Shown here: piece by piece, positions 32,424-43,154 of the stretch | How positions within the stretch are numbered: the stretch's first letter is position 1 | Layout of the letters: the number at the start of each line of letters is the position of its first letter | Assembly (NCBI GenBank): GCA_024707265.1 | Contig: JANQAB010000006.1 | Location: 501,001 to 565,000 of the forward strand | Direction: 5' to 3' | Origin: Sporocytophaga sp. | GTDB lineage: Bacteria; Bacteroidota; Bacteroidia; Cytophagales; Cytophagaceae | Length of the DNA: 64,000 nucleotides | The notes under the pieces: generated by a model | Database searches by the model: none | The model's input: the letters and a program-made list of their open reading frames with translations, nothing else | What the model was told of the DNA's origin: nothing | Made by a program: the position numbers and the translations under genes

Positions 32424-33014
32424 CTAACTGTTATATTTTAAATTCTTATAAGGTTGATAACTATAATATTTGGGTTTTATATCAATTCTTAAGTGTAACC
32501 AATGAACTCCAAGTCCAGAAGTACTAACCCACTTCTCAACTCCTTCAATCGAATTATGAATTTCTTCTCCAACCTTTTTCCAAAAAATTTCAACTTGCTC
32601 AAATGGTGCATATCTCACAAAATTGGCAATATGACTGTATCGGCTTGAATTTTCTGTTCCTATTGGAACAATCAACCTGGCATCTTTATTTAAATTAAAA
32701 AATGAAGTAACATATTTATCCTGGTTGAAGTATTTAATGAATGGAGCATTATCAGCATTGATTTTTGATAATGAAGGTGCGTTTACAATAACAAATTCAA
32801 ATTGTTGACTGGTAGTATCAATACTAATAGGCCTAACCTCCCAAAAATAAGCCTCATATGAACTTGATTGAAGTAACTCAATAAAAAATATTCTGAATTC
32901 TTTAGAAGTGCAAAGCAAATTAACTGCTTCTCCGCAAGTTATTTCCCTTCCATTCTGAGTGACTGTATACTTAGATATATCACTGTCTATTTTATCTTCA
33001 ATATATTCCCACAT
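32424..33014 (-). CDS. uncharacterised protein, DUF6940-like
   Basis: A 196-residue soluble protein. It opens with a short region that reads like a substrate or regulatory input (ISKYTVTQNGREITCGEAVNLL), then EAYFWEVRPI, FEFVIVNAPSL, and ends with GLGVHWLHLRIDIKPKYYSY. This order, and especially the final WLHLRID-x-KPKYY, matches what I remember of DUF6940 proteins, whose function is unknown. No signal peptide or membrane segment. Confidence 0.6.
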   Translation of the reverse strand: MWEYIEDKIDSDISKYTVTQNGREITCGEAVNLLCTSKEFRIFFIELLQSSSYEAYFWEVRPISIDTTSQQFEFVIVNAPSLSKINADNAPFIKYFNQDKYVTSFFNLNKDARLIVPIGTENSSRYSHIANFVRYAPFEQVEIFWKKVGEEIHNSIEGVEKWVSTSGLGVHWLHLRIDIKPKYYSYQPYKNLKYNS

Positions 33015-33093
33015 AAATTCCTAAATGGCTTCTAACTTTGGGGACACTGTACAAACTGGCTGTTGTTAATTCTGTCATGAAACAATTCCCCCC

Positions 33094-33708
33094 TCAATAC
33101 TCATAAATCATATTAGGCTTCCCATTCTTATAAATCGTCCACTCCCCTTTCATTTCGCCATTGACATAGTTTCCTGAAGATTCAATTTTTTCATTTTTAT
33201 AAAACTTTGCAGGACCTTCTTTTATACCCTTGTTGTAGGTGGCTTCATGCAGCAGCTTACCTGCTTTATCATAAAAATACCAGGTGCCGGTAGCGGTACC
33301 AAAAGCATACATGCCTTTATCTTTTACTTTACCATTCTCATAAAAGGTAAACCACTCTCCTTCCTGCAAGCCCTCTTTATAAGTTCCTTTTCTGAACAAT
33401 TTACCCGATGGATAATACTCGTATGCAGTATCTTCTTCCAGGCCATCCTTCCAGTTTTCCAAGGTACTCAACCTTCCTTTAAAATCATAACGTTTTACTT
33501 TACCGTCCAGCACGCCATCGTTATAAGTCTCCTCAGCCATGACTGTACCATCTTTATAATAAAATTTCCAGACACCGACCTTCTTTCCGTCCTTTGCTGC
33601 GCCTTCGGATTTTACCTTTCCGTTATCATACTTTTCTATAACAACCTGCTGAGCATGCGACATCACACTGGCAAGATGTATTATGGCTATTATATTAAAG
33701 ATCTTCAT
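33094..33708 (-). CDS. YwqK/MORN-type repeat protein, short
   Basis: A protein of about 204 residues from ATG 33708 (MKIFNIIAIIHLASVMSHAQQ, a signal peptide); the longer frame runs back through the upstream gene and is rejected. The mature part has about eight repeats of roughly 22 residues of the form GxWxxYYxxGxLxxExxYxxG, as in YwqK and MORN-like proteins. Such repeats form a curved beta sheet. Databases often call YwqK an antitoxin after one Bacillus member, which need not apply to exported versions. It overlaps the stop of the large repeat protein upstream by 14 nt and is clearly its paralogue and operon partner. Confidence 0.8.
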   Translation of the reverse strand: MKIFNIIAIIHLASVMSHAQQVVIEKYDNGKVKSEGAAKDGKKVGVWKFYYKDGTVMAEETYNDGVLDGKVKRYDFKGRLSTLENWKDGLEEDTAYEYYPSGKLFRKGTYKEGLQEGEWFTFYENGKVKDKGMYAFGTATGTWYFYDKAGKLLHEATYNKGIKEGPAKFYKNEKIESSGNYVNGEMKGEWTIYKNGKPNMIYEY

Positions 33709-35791
33709 CTTCACCCTCCACATCATAATTTCTGACATCTTTAATTTTTCCTTGGTCATAATATCTCCAGACTCCTGATAGCTCATCGTCTTTGTATGAA
33801 CCCTCTGCTTCAAGTTTGCTGATATCCGTAAAGAACTTCCACGGACCGGAACGAAGTCCTGCCTTCATCTCTCCTTCTCCTTTTAAGGCTCCGTTGGTAT
33901 GATAGTATTTCCATTTGCCCTCCGGTAAGCCATTCTTAAAGGCTCCTTCAGCAGACAGCTTTCCGTTTTCATGATAGCTTTTGGAATATCCATTACCGTT
34001 TTTTACACCACTCTTAAAAATAACTTTTCCATCTTTAGAATAAACATCACCAGAGGTCAACAGCTTTCCTTTAGCCCACTGACTTTCTTCATTAAGCTGA
34101 CCATTGCTCCAGTAGGTTTTCCAGGTTCCATCTTCCTGTCCTCCGACATAAATACCTTCAGACTGCAGTTTTCCATTCTCATAATATTCTTTCCACGGTC
34201 CTGTTTCAAGTCCGGCAGAATATTCACCCTGCGATTCAATAGTGCCATTTTCAAAATAAGTTTTCCATAATCCATCTTCCAGTCCGTTAAGGAAATAACC
34301 TTCCATAGATTTTTTACCTGATTCAAAAAAGCTCGTCCACAGACCTGATTTCACGCCATCTTCAAAGGAACCTTCACTGGCAATTTTACCATTACCGTAA
34401 TACTCTTTCCATATACCTTCTTGTTTCCCATTCACATATCCGCCTACTGCTGCAAGTGTATCGGTATCATAAAATTCCATCCAGTCACCTTCCTTTTCCC
34501 CGTTAATATAATAGCCCTGAGAAAGGATATTTCCATTTTCATGAAACTCCGTCCAGAGGCTATCTTCCAACCCTGCTTTATAATAGCCTAAAACTACAGG
34601 AAGTCCGTCCTCATCAAACTCTTTATAAAGCCCCTCTTCTTTACCATCTTTCCAGTTGGTTTCTGCTGAAAGCTTTCCGTTTTCAAAGTATTCCTTCATT
34701 CCTCCATCTTCTTTGCCTGCTTTAAAGGTAAGCTGCATTTTCAAAGTTCCGTCTTCATAGTAGGATTTGGCAATACCATCCTGAAGTCCGTTTTTATAAG
34801 GTATTTCAGCAAGCAGTTTTCCTGAACCGTAATAAAACAACCTCGTTCCGTTACCACCTTTAAAAGTCCCTGCACTCAACCCGATACCTTTTTCATTATA
34901 ATATCCAGGAACATCGGTTAATTTTCCCATAGTCCAGACTTCATGAACTTTCAATTGTCCACCCCCATAGTAATACTTCCAGTTTCCATCCTGCAAGTCG
35001 TCTTTATATGTTCCGGTAGATTCCCTTTGGCCATTTTCGAAAAATTCATCCCAGGTACCTGTAGCATTTCCACCTTTATAAAAACTTCTGGAAGCAAGTT
35101 TTCCATTTTCATGATAAGCTTTCCATTCCCCTTCCTCTTTGCCATCTATAAAGGCGCCTTCCCTATGCAATACCCCGGAAGGGTAATATTTTTTTGTAAG
35201 AGCATTTTCAAGGTCATCTTTATACACTGATTCAAAATAAAGCTTTCCGTTTTCATAATACTCTTTCCAAGGCCCTGTTCTTTTTCCATCCTTCAAGGCT
35301 CCATCAATTTTTATCTGACCATCAGGATAGAACTCCTTCCACGTTCCTTCTTTTTTATCCAATATATAAGCACCCTCCACAGAGAGCTGACCATTTGAAT
35401 AATATTCCTTCCAAGCCCCGTCCTGTTTGCCGTCTGTAAAGTTTCCGTCAACTTTTAATTTTCCGTTATTATAATATTCTTTCCATGGACCATTTTCTTT
35501 TCCGGCCTTGTAAGTCGCTTCAAGAGCCAGATTGCCACTCGGATAGAAGTTTTTTACAGTTCCATCTTCACGTCCCTGACTATACCCCATTTCAGCTTCC
35601 AGAATGCCGTTTTCATCATAAAACTTCCAGAGCCCCTGTCTTTGCCCGTTCTCCAGCAGTCCTTCTCCTTTAATTTTTGTTTTCTCTTCATCATAAAACT
35701 CTTTAGTCATCTGGGCTTGAATGCTTTCAGAAATAAAAACAAAGAAGACTAAAATGAGGATGAATGAAAATGCTTTTCCTTTAATAATCAT
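33695..35791 (-). CDS. YwqK/MORN-type repeat protein, giant
   Basis: A protein of about 698 residues from ATG 35791 (MIIKGKAFSFILILVFFVFI, a signal peptide ending near SIQAQ); the seven-codon longer version starts at TTG. Nearly all the rest is more than two dozen tandem 22-23-residue repeats with the consensus YYxNGKLxxEGxYKDGKxxGxWKE. The units differ enough at the DNA level to be old. It should form a long exposed beta-ribbon in the periplasm or on the surface. The C-terminus (VEGEDEDL) has no sorting domain. It is the first of a two-gene operon with the short paralogue. Confidence 0.85.
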   Translation of the reverse strand: MIIKGKAFSFILILVFFVFISESIQAQMTKEFYDEEKTKIKGEGLLENGQRQGLWKFYDENGILEAEMGYSQGREDGTVKNFYPSGNLALEATYKAGKENGPWKEYYNNGKLKVDGNFTDGKQDGAWKEYYSNGQLSVEGAYILDKKEGTWKEFYPDGQIKIDGALKDGKRTGPWKEYYENGKLYFESVYKDDLENALTKKYYPSGVLHREGAFIDGKEEGEWKAYHENGKLASRSFYKGGNATGTWDEFFENGQRESTGTYKDDLQDGNWKYYYGGGQLKVHEVWTMGKLTDVPGYYNEKGIGLSAGTFKGGNGTRLFYYGSGKLLAEIPYKNGLQDGIAKSYYEDGTLKMQLTFKAGKEDGGMKEYFENGKLSAETNWKDGKEEGLYKEFDEDGLPVVLGYYKAGLEDSLWTEFHENGNILSQGYYINGEKEGDWMEFYDTDTLAAVGGYVNGKQEGIWKEYYGNGKIASEGSFEDGVKSGLWTSFFESGKKSMEGYFLNGLEDGLWKTYFENGTIESQGEYSAGLETGPWKEYYENGKLQSEGIYVGGQEDGTWKTYWSNGQLNEESQWAKGKLLTSGDVYSKDGKVIFKSGVKNGNGYSKSYHENGKLSAEGAFKNGLPEGKWKYYHTNGALKGEGEMKAGLRSGPWKFFTDISKLEAEGSYKDDELSGVWRYYDQGKIKDVRNYDVEGEDEDL

Positions 35792-36064
35792 GGGTAGAAA
35801 TATGAGTGACAATAAAACCGGATTTTAAATTAAATATATCCGGTAAATAATCCAATAATTTATATCTAAACGAATTCCCCGCTTTTAGGATATCTTCCTA
35901 TTTCTCAAAAAATAAATTTCTCATTTTCAGGGATTTTAATTTTCAGAAACTTCTTTTAAATTCAAACCTTCAACCAACTTTTAGCTATGTTATTTCAAGA
36001 GTGTCATTTTCGGGATTTCCGGATTCCAACAACAATTAAACTTGAGCCAATCAGGTCATAATCG

Positions 36065-36874
36065 ATGAGACGCCTGATTTTATTAGTTCTCTGTGGTTTT
36101 ATAAGTTATAAAGCTGCAGGGACCGGATATCCGTTTCCAGCAGGCTCAAGGTCTATTGGTATGGGAAATACTTCTGCAACAGGAGCAGATCTGTGGTCTG
36201 TTGTTAACAATGTATCCGGACTAGCCAATTTGCAAGCCTCTGCTTGTGGAATATACTATGCCAGTTATTTTGGAATAAAAGCCCTGAACAAGTACAATGC
36301 TGCTGTCGCCCTTCCATACAGGCAGCTGTGGACTGGGATAAATATTTCAAGATATGGAGATGAAAATTATAATGAAAGTTTTCTTGGTCTTGGGGTTGCT
36401 CATAAAATCAGGAATGTAAGTCTGGGATTAAAGGCCGACTTATTCCAATTACAGATAACAGAAGAAAAGACTGTTCACAAAATTCTCTTTTCATTCGGAG
36501 GCCAGGCAGAGCTCAGCAAAGACCTTTCCTTTGGAGCATACATCTACAATATAGGTCAGACGAAGATCAGAAATTATCTTGAAGAAAGATTACCCACTGT
36601 AATGAAACTTGGTATCCTATGGAAGCCTTCTTCCAAAATCCAGCTTACAGTGGAAACAGAAAAAGAGATCCGATATGCCATAAACTGGAAAGCAGGTCTG
36701 GAATACGCACCGGCAAAAGGATTCAGAATATGGACTGGAATCAATACATTTCCTTCAAGAGTGTTTTTCGGAGCCGGAATAAGGAAATACAATTTTGAAA
36801 TAGCCTATGCTACAGGCACAATGAGCGCCGCTGGTTCTACGCATCATCTGACATTAAATTACTTTTTCAGATGA
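36065..36874 (+). CDS. PorV/PorQ-like outer membrane beta-barrel protein
   Basis: A 269-residue protein with a signal peptide (1-18) and the FadL-like opening GSRSIGMGNTSATGADLWSV then NNVSGLA, typical of PorV/PorQ and UPF0164-type outer membrane proteins. The remainder is short amphipathic strands ending in THHLTLNYFFR with an aromatic C-terminus, as in barrels. At this length it is shorter than PorV itself. It overlaps the start of the next gene by 4 nt (ATGA), so the two are translationally coupled. PorV-type proteins serve as shuttles in type IX secretion or as pores; its partner here is the HhH protein. Confidence 0.75.
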   Translation: MRRLILLVLCGFISYKAAGTGYPFPAGSRSIGMGNTSATGADLWSVVNNVSGLANLQASACGIYYASYFGIKALNKYNAAVALPYRQLWTGINISRYGDENYNESFLGLGVAHKIRNVSLGLKADLFQLQITEEKTVHKILFSFGGQAELSKDLSFGAYIYNIGQTKIRNYLEERLPTVMKLGILWKPSSKIQLTVETEKEIRYAINWKAGLEYAPAKGFRIWTGINTFPSRVFFGAGIRKYNFEIAYATGTMSAAGSTHHLTLNYFFR

Positions 36875-38919
36875 TACGACCTGTAGTCATTTGTATCATT
36901 TTATGGAGTATATCCACCATCGCTTTTGCTCAGGACGAAATCCAGGATTTCATGCTGAATGAACTCACTCCTTCTGCCAGTGAAGAGGAACAAGAAGCTA
37001 TACTCAACAATATTTTAGACCTTTTTCAGGAACCAATAGATCTTAATAAAGCAGAAAGAGAAGACTTACAAAAAATAAACTTTCTATCCGAGCAACAGAT
37101 TGAGGGAATACTAAGACATAGAATCATAACAGGACGATATGAATCTATATATGAATTACAGGCCATTGAGGAACTGGATCTTTTTACAATAAAAAAACTA
37201 CTACCCTTTATCACTGTTGTCTCTTCCGACAATTCGTGGAATGGTTTATTGGCAAGGATATGCAACAATCCTGGAGATTTAATAATAAAGTATGAAAGAA
37301 GTCCTGATAATAAAAAAGGCTACTCATCCAGTGCATCAGAAAGTACAAAGTATCTTGGAAGGCCCTATAAAACCTATATCAGGATAAAGTCATCCAAAAC
37401 CAAAGATTTCAGTATAGGATTGATTGCTGAAAAGGATCCTGGTGAAATATACAAATGGGATCCGGATAAAAACTACTACCTGTTTGATTTTACCTCCTTT
37501 CATATTGGTCTATACAACAAAGGAAAACTGAAATCACTGATCATTGGTGATTATAAGTTGCAGGCAGGACAAGGACTTATATTTGGTTCAGGATATTATC
37601 TTGGTAAAAATGCAGAAGCTATATCTGGAATTAAAAGAGCCGGAACTGGTATACTGCCCAATACCTCCGTGACAGAAAGCGGATTTTTTAAAGGAACAGC
37701 CATTAGCTTTGCATACAAAAGAATAACGATCACAGGATTTTATTCTTCGGTAAACAAAGATGCAACTGTGGACAGTTTGATGTCTGACTCATTATCCAAT
37801 GAATATTTTTCTACAGTATACACAACAGGATATCACAGGACTGCAGGAGAGATTAATAAAAAAGCTGCCATAAGTCAAAGAGATATGGGCTTTACTGTAA
37901 CATTTCGGAATAAAATACAAAACCTGAATATCGGTTTAAACTTCATCAATTCTCATTTCAGCAAATCGTTTGAAAGAAAGGCCAACATCTACAACAGCTT
38001 TGATTTTAAAGGTCAGGACAATACTTGCTATAGCATTGATGCAGCTTACAGATTTTACAATATATCCTTATTTTCAGAAGCCGCAATCTCTCAGGGAGGC
38101 GGAAAAGCAATGGTGGCAGGAGTACTTGCCAGTCTGCACAAAAAAGTTGACTTCTTATTTTTATTGAGAAAATATGATGACGACTTTTATTCCTTTTACG
38201 GCAGAGCATTTGGAGAAAATACCACTAATAAAAATGAAACAGGATTTTACTGGGGGATCAAAATTACGCCTAATAGAAAGTATAACCTATCAGCATATTT
38301 TGATACCTACACTTTTCCCTGGTTAAAATACAGAACTTATGAACCTAGCAGAGGTAATGACTTTAACATACGTTTTAGTTATCAACCCACCAAAACCACT
38401 CTCGCATACTTACAGATCCGTAAAGCCAATCAGGAGCAAAATGCTTCCGGAACTAATATTACTTATGCAACTGATGCATTTATTACGGAGACACGCACAT
38501 TAGGCCTTGACTATAAAGCAAATGAACTAATTTCTCTTACAACAAAAATCATTCAGACAAAGTCCCGGAAAAACAATCTGAAAACCAATGGTTATTTTCT
38601 CATTCAGGATATAAACGTTCATTTCAGGGGTATGAAATTTTCCATGAGATATGCCTTATCGGACGCAGAGAACTATGATAACCGTGCATATGTTTTTGAG
38701 AAAGATGTATTAATGGGATATGCACTTCCAGCCTATTACGGTAAAGGTTCCAGAGCATACCTTGTTTTACACGGAAGGTTATTGAAACATTTGAGCTATT
38801 GGATAAAGTATGGTTATTACATTTATCCGTTTATGGACATGACCGGCACAGGATCGGAAGAAACAGAAGGTAACATCAGATCTGAAATAAAAATTCAGTT
38901 GCGTTATACCTGGAGATGA
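36871..38919 (+). CDS. helix-hairpin-helix domain protein with a large beta-barrel-like C-terminus
   Basis: A 682-residue exported protein. After a signal peptide (1-20, ending AFAQD), residues of about 50-118 are two ComEA-like HhH units (IDLNKAEREDLQKINFLSEQ, then RYESIYELQAIEELDL). In ComEA this fold binds DNA in the periplasm. The remaining 550 residues are alternating amphipathic strands ending IRSEIKIQLRYTWR, as expected of an outer membrane barrel. This combination is common but uncharacterised in Bacteroidota. It is coupled to the PorV-like gene by a 4-nt overlap. A DNA-uptake or DNA-binding role is inference. Confidence 0.8.
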   Translation: MIRPVVICIILWSISTIAFAQDEIQDFMLNELTPSASEEEQEAILNNILDLFQEPIDLNKAEREDLQKINFLSEQQIEGILRHRIITGRYESIYELQAIEELDLFTIKKLLPFITVVSSDNSWNGLLARICNNPGDLIIKYERSPDNKKGYSSSASESTKYLGRPYKTYIRIKSSKTKDFSIGLIAEKDPGEIYKWDPDKNYYLFDFTSFHIGLYNKGKLKSLIIGDYKLQAGQGLIFGSGYYLGKNAEAISGIKRAGTGILPNTSVTESGFFKGTAISFAYKRITITGFYSSVNKDATVDSLMSDSLSNEYFSTVYTTGYHRTAGEINKKAAISQRDMGFTVTFRNKIQNLNIGLNFINSHFSKSFERKANIYNSFDFKGQDNTCYSIDAAYRFYNISLFSEAAISQGGGKAMVAGVLASLHKKVDFLFLLRKYDDDFYSFYGRAFGENTTNKNETGFYWGIKITPNRKYNLSAYFDTYTFPWLKYRTYEPSRGNDFNIRFSYQPTKTTLAYLQIRKANQEQNASGTNITYATDAFITETRTLGLDYKANELISLTTKIIQTKSRKNNLKTNGYFLIQDINVHFRGMKFSMRYALSDAENYDNRAYVFEKDVLMGYALPAYYGKGSRAYLVLHGRLLKHLSYWIKYGYYIYPFMDMTGTGSEETEGNIRSEIKIQLRYTWR

Positions 38920-38968
38920 AAAAATTGATAAAGTTTATTAAATTCGTAATAAAACTAAAGGGTAGTTT

Positions 38969-39580
38969 ATGGCCGTTTCATTTTATGAAATTCTTGAAAT
39001 TCCGCCAAGCGCAAGCCAGGAAGACATAAGGAAGGCGTACAGAAAAAAAGCTAAAATCTGGCACCCGGATGTAAACAAATCCCCCGATGCACATACAAAG
39101 TTTCAAATGTTGAATAAGGCATATGAAACACTTGCAGATCAACACAAAAGGTTCATTTACGATCAAAGATCAAACACTAACCAGCATACTCATTATCAAC
39201 AGCATACCAATTATCAACAAAGCTATGGATATGGCCATAGTTATGCTTTTCAGTACAATGATCCCTTGGAAATATACCGCCAATGGGCAAAAATAAAAAA
39301 GGAACGTGCTGAAAAAGAAGCCAAGCTGAAGTATGAAGAATTTCTAAAAAACAGAGAAAATTTCCGAAATTCAGCTATATATTATCCAACTCTTCTGTTT
39401 ATTTACCTCGCTACAGCCCTTTGTTTTTTCATTGGTTTATTTGTCATCGGCCTTTGCACCTTTCTGATATTTAAACTTCACTTCATTCTGCTATTCGTTT
39501 TATCTCCATTTATTTGCGCAGGTGTATATTTCATTAAATGCACAGGGGACTGGTATAAAGAAGCGAAAAGGTATTTTTAA
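38969..39580 (+). CDS. J-domain protein with C-terminal membrane segments
   Basis: A 203-residue protein. Residues 1-65 are a canonical J domain with HPD at 32-34 (AKIWHPDVNK), which stimulates DnaK-type ATPases. Residues 70-100 are Gln/His/Tyr-rich, 105-140 are charged and helical, and 145-195 hold two membrane helices. So it probably recruits DnaK to the inner membrane. There is no zinc finger or DnaJ C-terminal domain. It follows the HhH gene by 49 nt and may be in its operon; a terminator follows. Confidence 0.88.
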   Translation: MAVSFYEILEIPPSASQEDIRKAYRKKAKIWHPDVNKSPDAHTKFQMLNKAYETLADQHKRFIYDQRSNTNQHTHYQQHTNYQQSYGYGHSYAFQYNDPLEIYRQWAKIKKERAEKEAKLKYEEFLKNRENFRNSAIYYPTLLFIYLATALCFFIGLFVIGLCTFLIFKLHFILLFVLSPFICAGVYFIKCTGDWYKEAKRYF

Positions 39581-39632
39581 AGCGAAAAGCGGAAGGCTTA
39601 AAGCTAAAAGTAAATAGATGAAGCAAAACAAA

Positions 39633-39655
39633 AGGGGCTTTTCGCCCCTCTTTTA
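39633..39655. terminator. bidirectional terminator
   Basis: Stem AGGGGC (39633-39638) and GCCCCT (39644-39649), loop 5 nt, flanked by A-runs on the left and CTTTT on the right. On the plus strand it ends the J-domain gene; on the minus strand it reads into GTTTT and ends the TraB/GumN gene. Confidence 0.7.
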
Positions 39656-42600
39656 ATAGTCATAAAAATCATATGGATTCCCTTCAAGCAATGCATTATA
39701 ATGCTCCGATAAAGATTTACTTTTTAATGTCTGGTAATAATAATTAGTCCGGTCACCTTCTGTCACAATCTGTGTTTTGTCGAGAGGGTGTGGACCGCTT
39801 AAGCCAACATACCATTCTTCTTTTCCTTCTTCGCTTAATAAAGAATATTTATACAAATAATATCTTCCTTCAACCCCATCTACCTTTCTTACTTTTGAGT
39901 TTATAAGTACAAGGTTTTCAGGAATCATATCATCAGAAAGAACAGCTGCCATATCACTTTCAGCGAAGTAACTTTGTTTCATATACTTTGCAGGAAACAA
40001 CCTCAATTGCTCACTTTCTTTCAGAATTTTGTAAAGCCTGATCCTATAATCTCTATCAGATGCGAGCTTTTCAATCACAGAAGGGTCAACCTTTTTTTGA
40101 AATGCTTAAAAGCAATTTTACAGCCTCTATTGCAACATTGCAGTTTTTATGTTTTGACAATTCCTCAAGTAAACTTATGTAAGAGGTATTTTCAGGAAAA
40201 TTCTTCATCAACTCAGCTGCCGAAGTCAAATTCTCTTCCAGCATATACTGATGTTCTATGTTATCTACTGTCAAATCTGCGAGATCCTTCTTAAAGAGGT
40301 CTATCATTATCTTTTCATAAGGCTCAAAGAAAGATGGATTTATCTTACTGCTATCTATAAGAGTTGAAGCTAAATAAAGCAGGTCAGACCTATAGCCTGG
40401 ATACGTTATGTATTTAAAAACCTTTGGTAGAAATTCAGTATTCAGTTCAAGAGAATCAGACAATGCTCTGAATAGATTATAGGAATATTGATTATCAGGA
40501 AGTTTATCGGCAGTTAATTTTTCAAATACTGCATATCCATCTTTTGACTTCGAATAAAGCAATACCTTCAATGCTTCAACCTGAAGTTCCGGTAGGCTGT
40601 CAAGACCAGGATATATCTTCTCAATAAAGCCATAGCTGGCATTTTCATTTAATCCTTCTATAGCTTCAAAAAGTTGTTTTCTGACTCTATAGAATGTCAT
40701 GCTAGAGGTATCGTCGTCATAAGAGCGACTAACAGCTGCGTGCAGCAGTTCAAGGTCTTGTTTTTCAAATTTATAATGCCCTAAAAATCTGCGTGCTTCT
40801 TTTCTTGTAAGGGAATCTTCAGATATGATATCTTTTAATAACAAAGCTGCTTTACTTTGATAAAAAGTTGGCGTTACCGGTTTAGACAAGTGAAAAGAAG
40901 AAAAAGAATTCCTTTTGAACTCTTGATTCCTTTTCTATTCGCGGATATTGAGTATACAGCTGATACACATTTTGTCCGGATGGCAACAGGACTACTTTAA
41001 CATTGGAATTGGTCTTTCTTTTCTCGACGACTAATTCCAGTCCCTTTATACCATCTATAGTTATATTTTTACTGCTAAGAAGAGAATCACCATTTTCGGT
41101 ATGAATGTCTGTAACTTCTTTAAAAAAATCTGATTCTGAATTATAATAATATTCAGGATAATAAGTAATGGTTAAACTATAAGAGGTACCTGAATTTTTA
41201 TCCTGAGAATAAAAACTCTGATCAAAACTTAAAAGATAATAATAGGAGGAAGAGTCAACCTTTACAGACACCTCTGAGGGAACATTTATAACCAGATCAT
41301 CATTATATCTAAAAGTTTGTAATGTGGTAGTATCATAATCCATAAATCTGAATGACTCAAGAAAATTGGTAGAACTCTCTCCTGAAATTTTCTTTTTATC
41401 CCCGATTACAAAATAAGTATAGGGTCTTGAACCTCTCATCACAACCCTTCCTCTTATTGAGAAGCCTTCACTATTCAACATATATTCCTTACCGGGAAAA
41501 CCGGCTATTTCTATATCTGCAATCGTATCAACTTTTCCCTTTCTAGCAGCAGCCATTCTTTCAATGGCAGATGCCATATACAGACTATCATCAAAGATGA
41601 AGAATCCTTTTTAAAGTTAACATAAGAAGCGCCATATGCCACCTCTTCATTAGGGTCAGAGGCCATAGCTATTACAACCTGATTGGAATCTGAGACCATC
41701 TGATTTCTTATTTCAGTCATTTTATAAGGTACAGAGACCTTATAAGCACCAACTTCAGAGATATAATCCTGCCAACCAGGATTCTTAAAATTGATAAACT
41801 GGAAAGATTTAAAATACTTTTCAGCATCAGGACCATTTAAATTTTCCCTTTTATAAGATGCTGCGAAAACCATATAGTAAATTTTATTTCTCAGAATCAT
41901 CTTGCCTTTGGAATACATCTGATCTGAAGGGGTATAAGTCTCAAAATCATATGATGGATAACCGTTAAATGTAGACATATTACTTTTCAGTAATTTCGAA
42001 TTCTTTTGTTTCAGCATGTTATCAATAGAAGCTTTAAACATTTTTGCTTCTGCATCTTTCTTTATCTCTATGGGTATCAGAAAAGACATAGTCATATAGG
42101 TCAATCCACTTGCTATGTCCGGATAGAGATATATCGTTATACCTTTATCTGCCAGACTTTTATTTGGGAAAGGATTGGATGGAAGATCAACCGCATATCC
42201 GCCTTCTTCATTAGTAAAGTTTACCCATACATTTTCCTCAGCCTTTTCTTTAAACTTTGAGGCCATACCTGTGAAGGTTGCCTCTACCGGAGTCACAGAG
42301 TACCCCTTGTTTCTTAATAACTGGATTATTCCTTTCTGTCCTGGGAGATGGCCTGCGCCAACAGCAGTAAATACCGGCATTTCTTTCATATGCTCTTCCA
42401 TTCTGTCGGCCATACGAGTATTCCTGATATCCATGGCTACAGACCCGTTAAATCCTGTAGAAGCATATATTTTTTGTATATCTCCTGCCCAATACGTATT
42501 GATAAGCTTTTCAGAATATTCTTTTACCTGATCAAAGTAGATGATTTCTTTAAGGTCAGAAATCCATTTATTCTTTTTGCCATCTATTGAATCAAGTAGG

Positions 42601-43145
42601 TTATACTCATAGGAATATTCTAGCCCTATCATTTTTTTCTTTTGTTGTAATGCAATTTTATAGAGAAAAGCATCCAGAAAAGTGGCATTATCTTTCTTTC
42701 CAGGCACGGGCTTACTTAAAAGCATAGCAACAGATTTCGCGTCTTTCTTGGTGAGTTTATCAATCTCCAGTCCTGTTTCTTTGATTACCTTTTTATTCAG
42801 AATATCATATTCTTCTGTAGAAAGATGAGCTTTGATATTATTGACAGTATCATCTTTATCCAAATCCATTTCAACAAAGAGATACTGTAACATAGAGTCT
42901 GGTGTAATCTCCATTGCAAAAGAAGGGCACTCCTGAAGCTTAACCAAAACCGAATCACTGAAATCATACACTCTTTTATCCTGAAGGTGCATCGTTCCAA
43001 AAAGATAGGATGGCTTAGACAAACCATTTCCCGAAACTTTCCATAAAAGCTGATAGTTTGGTCTTGATTTCTGAGTTTGTGCCTGAGCGCTAAAAACTAA
43101 TATTGTGAACAATAAAAAGAAATGAATAAATGCAAGTCTGACCAT
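39653..43145 (-). CDS. large TraB/GumN-family protein with extra C-terminal domains, three frameshifts
   Basis: Four overlapping or abutting frames read as one protein of about 1160 residues: 43145-41580, 41577-40882, 40889-40086 and 40078-39653. They rejoin if one base is restored or removed at the A/T run near 41608-41612, at the purine tract near 40895-40905, and in the T7 run 40092-40098. From ATG 43145 there is a signal peptide, then a TraB/GumN domain (about 25-300; SYLFGTMHLQDKRV, with the GAGHLPG block). Two roughly 200-residue related beta-rich domains follow, then an alpha-helical HEAT-like region (about 755-1020). GumN-like proteins resemble TIKI-type metalloproteases. Exported, function unknown. 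Confidence 0.75.
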
Positions 43146-43154
43146 TATATGCAA

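Noticed and set aside
33695..35791. Periodic DNA that could be taken for a tandem or CRISPR-like repeat
   Set aside because: The period is that of protein repeats of about 22-23 residues; units differ and there are no unique spacers.
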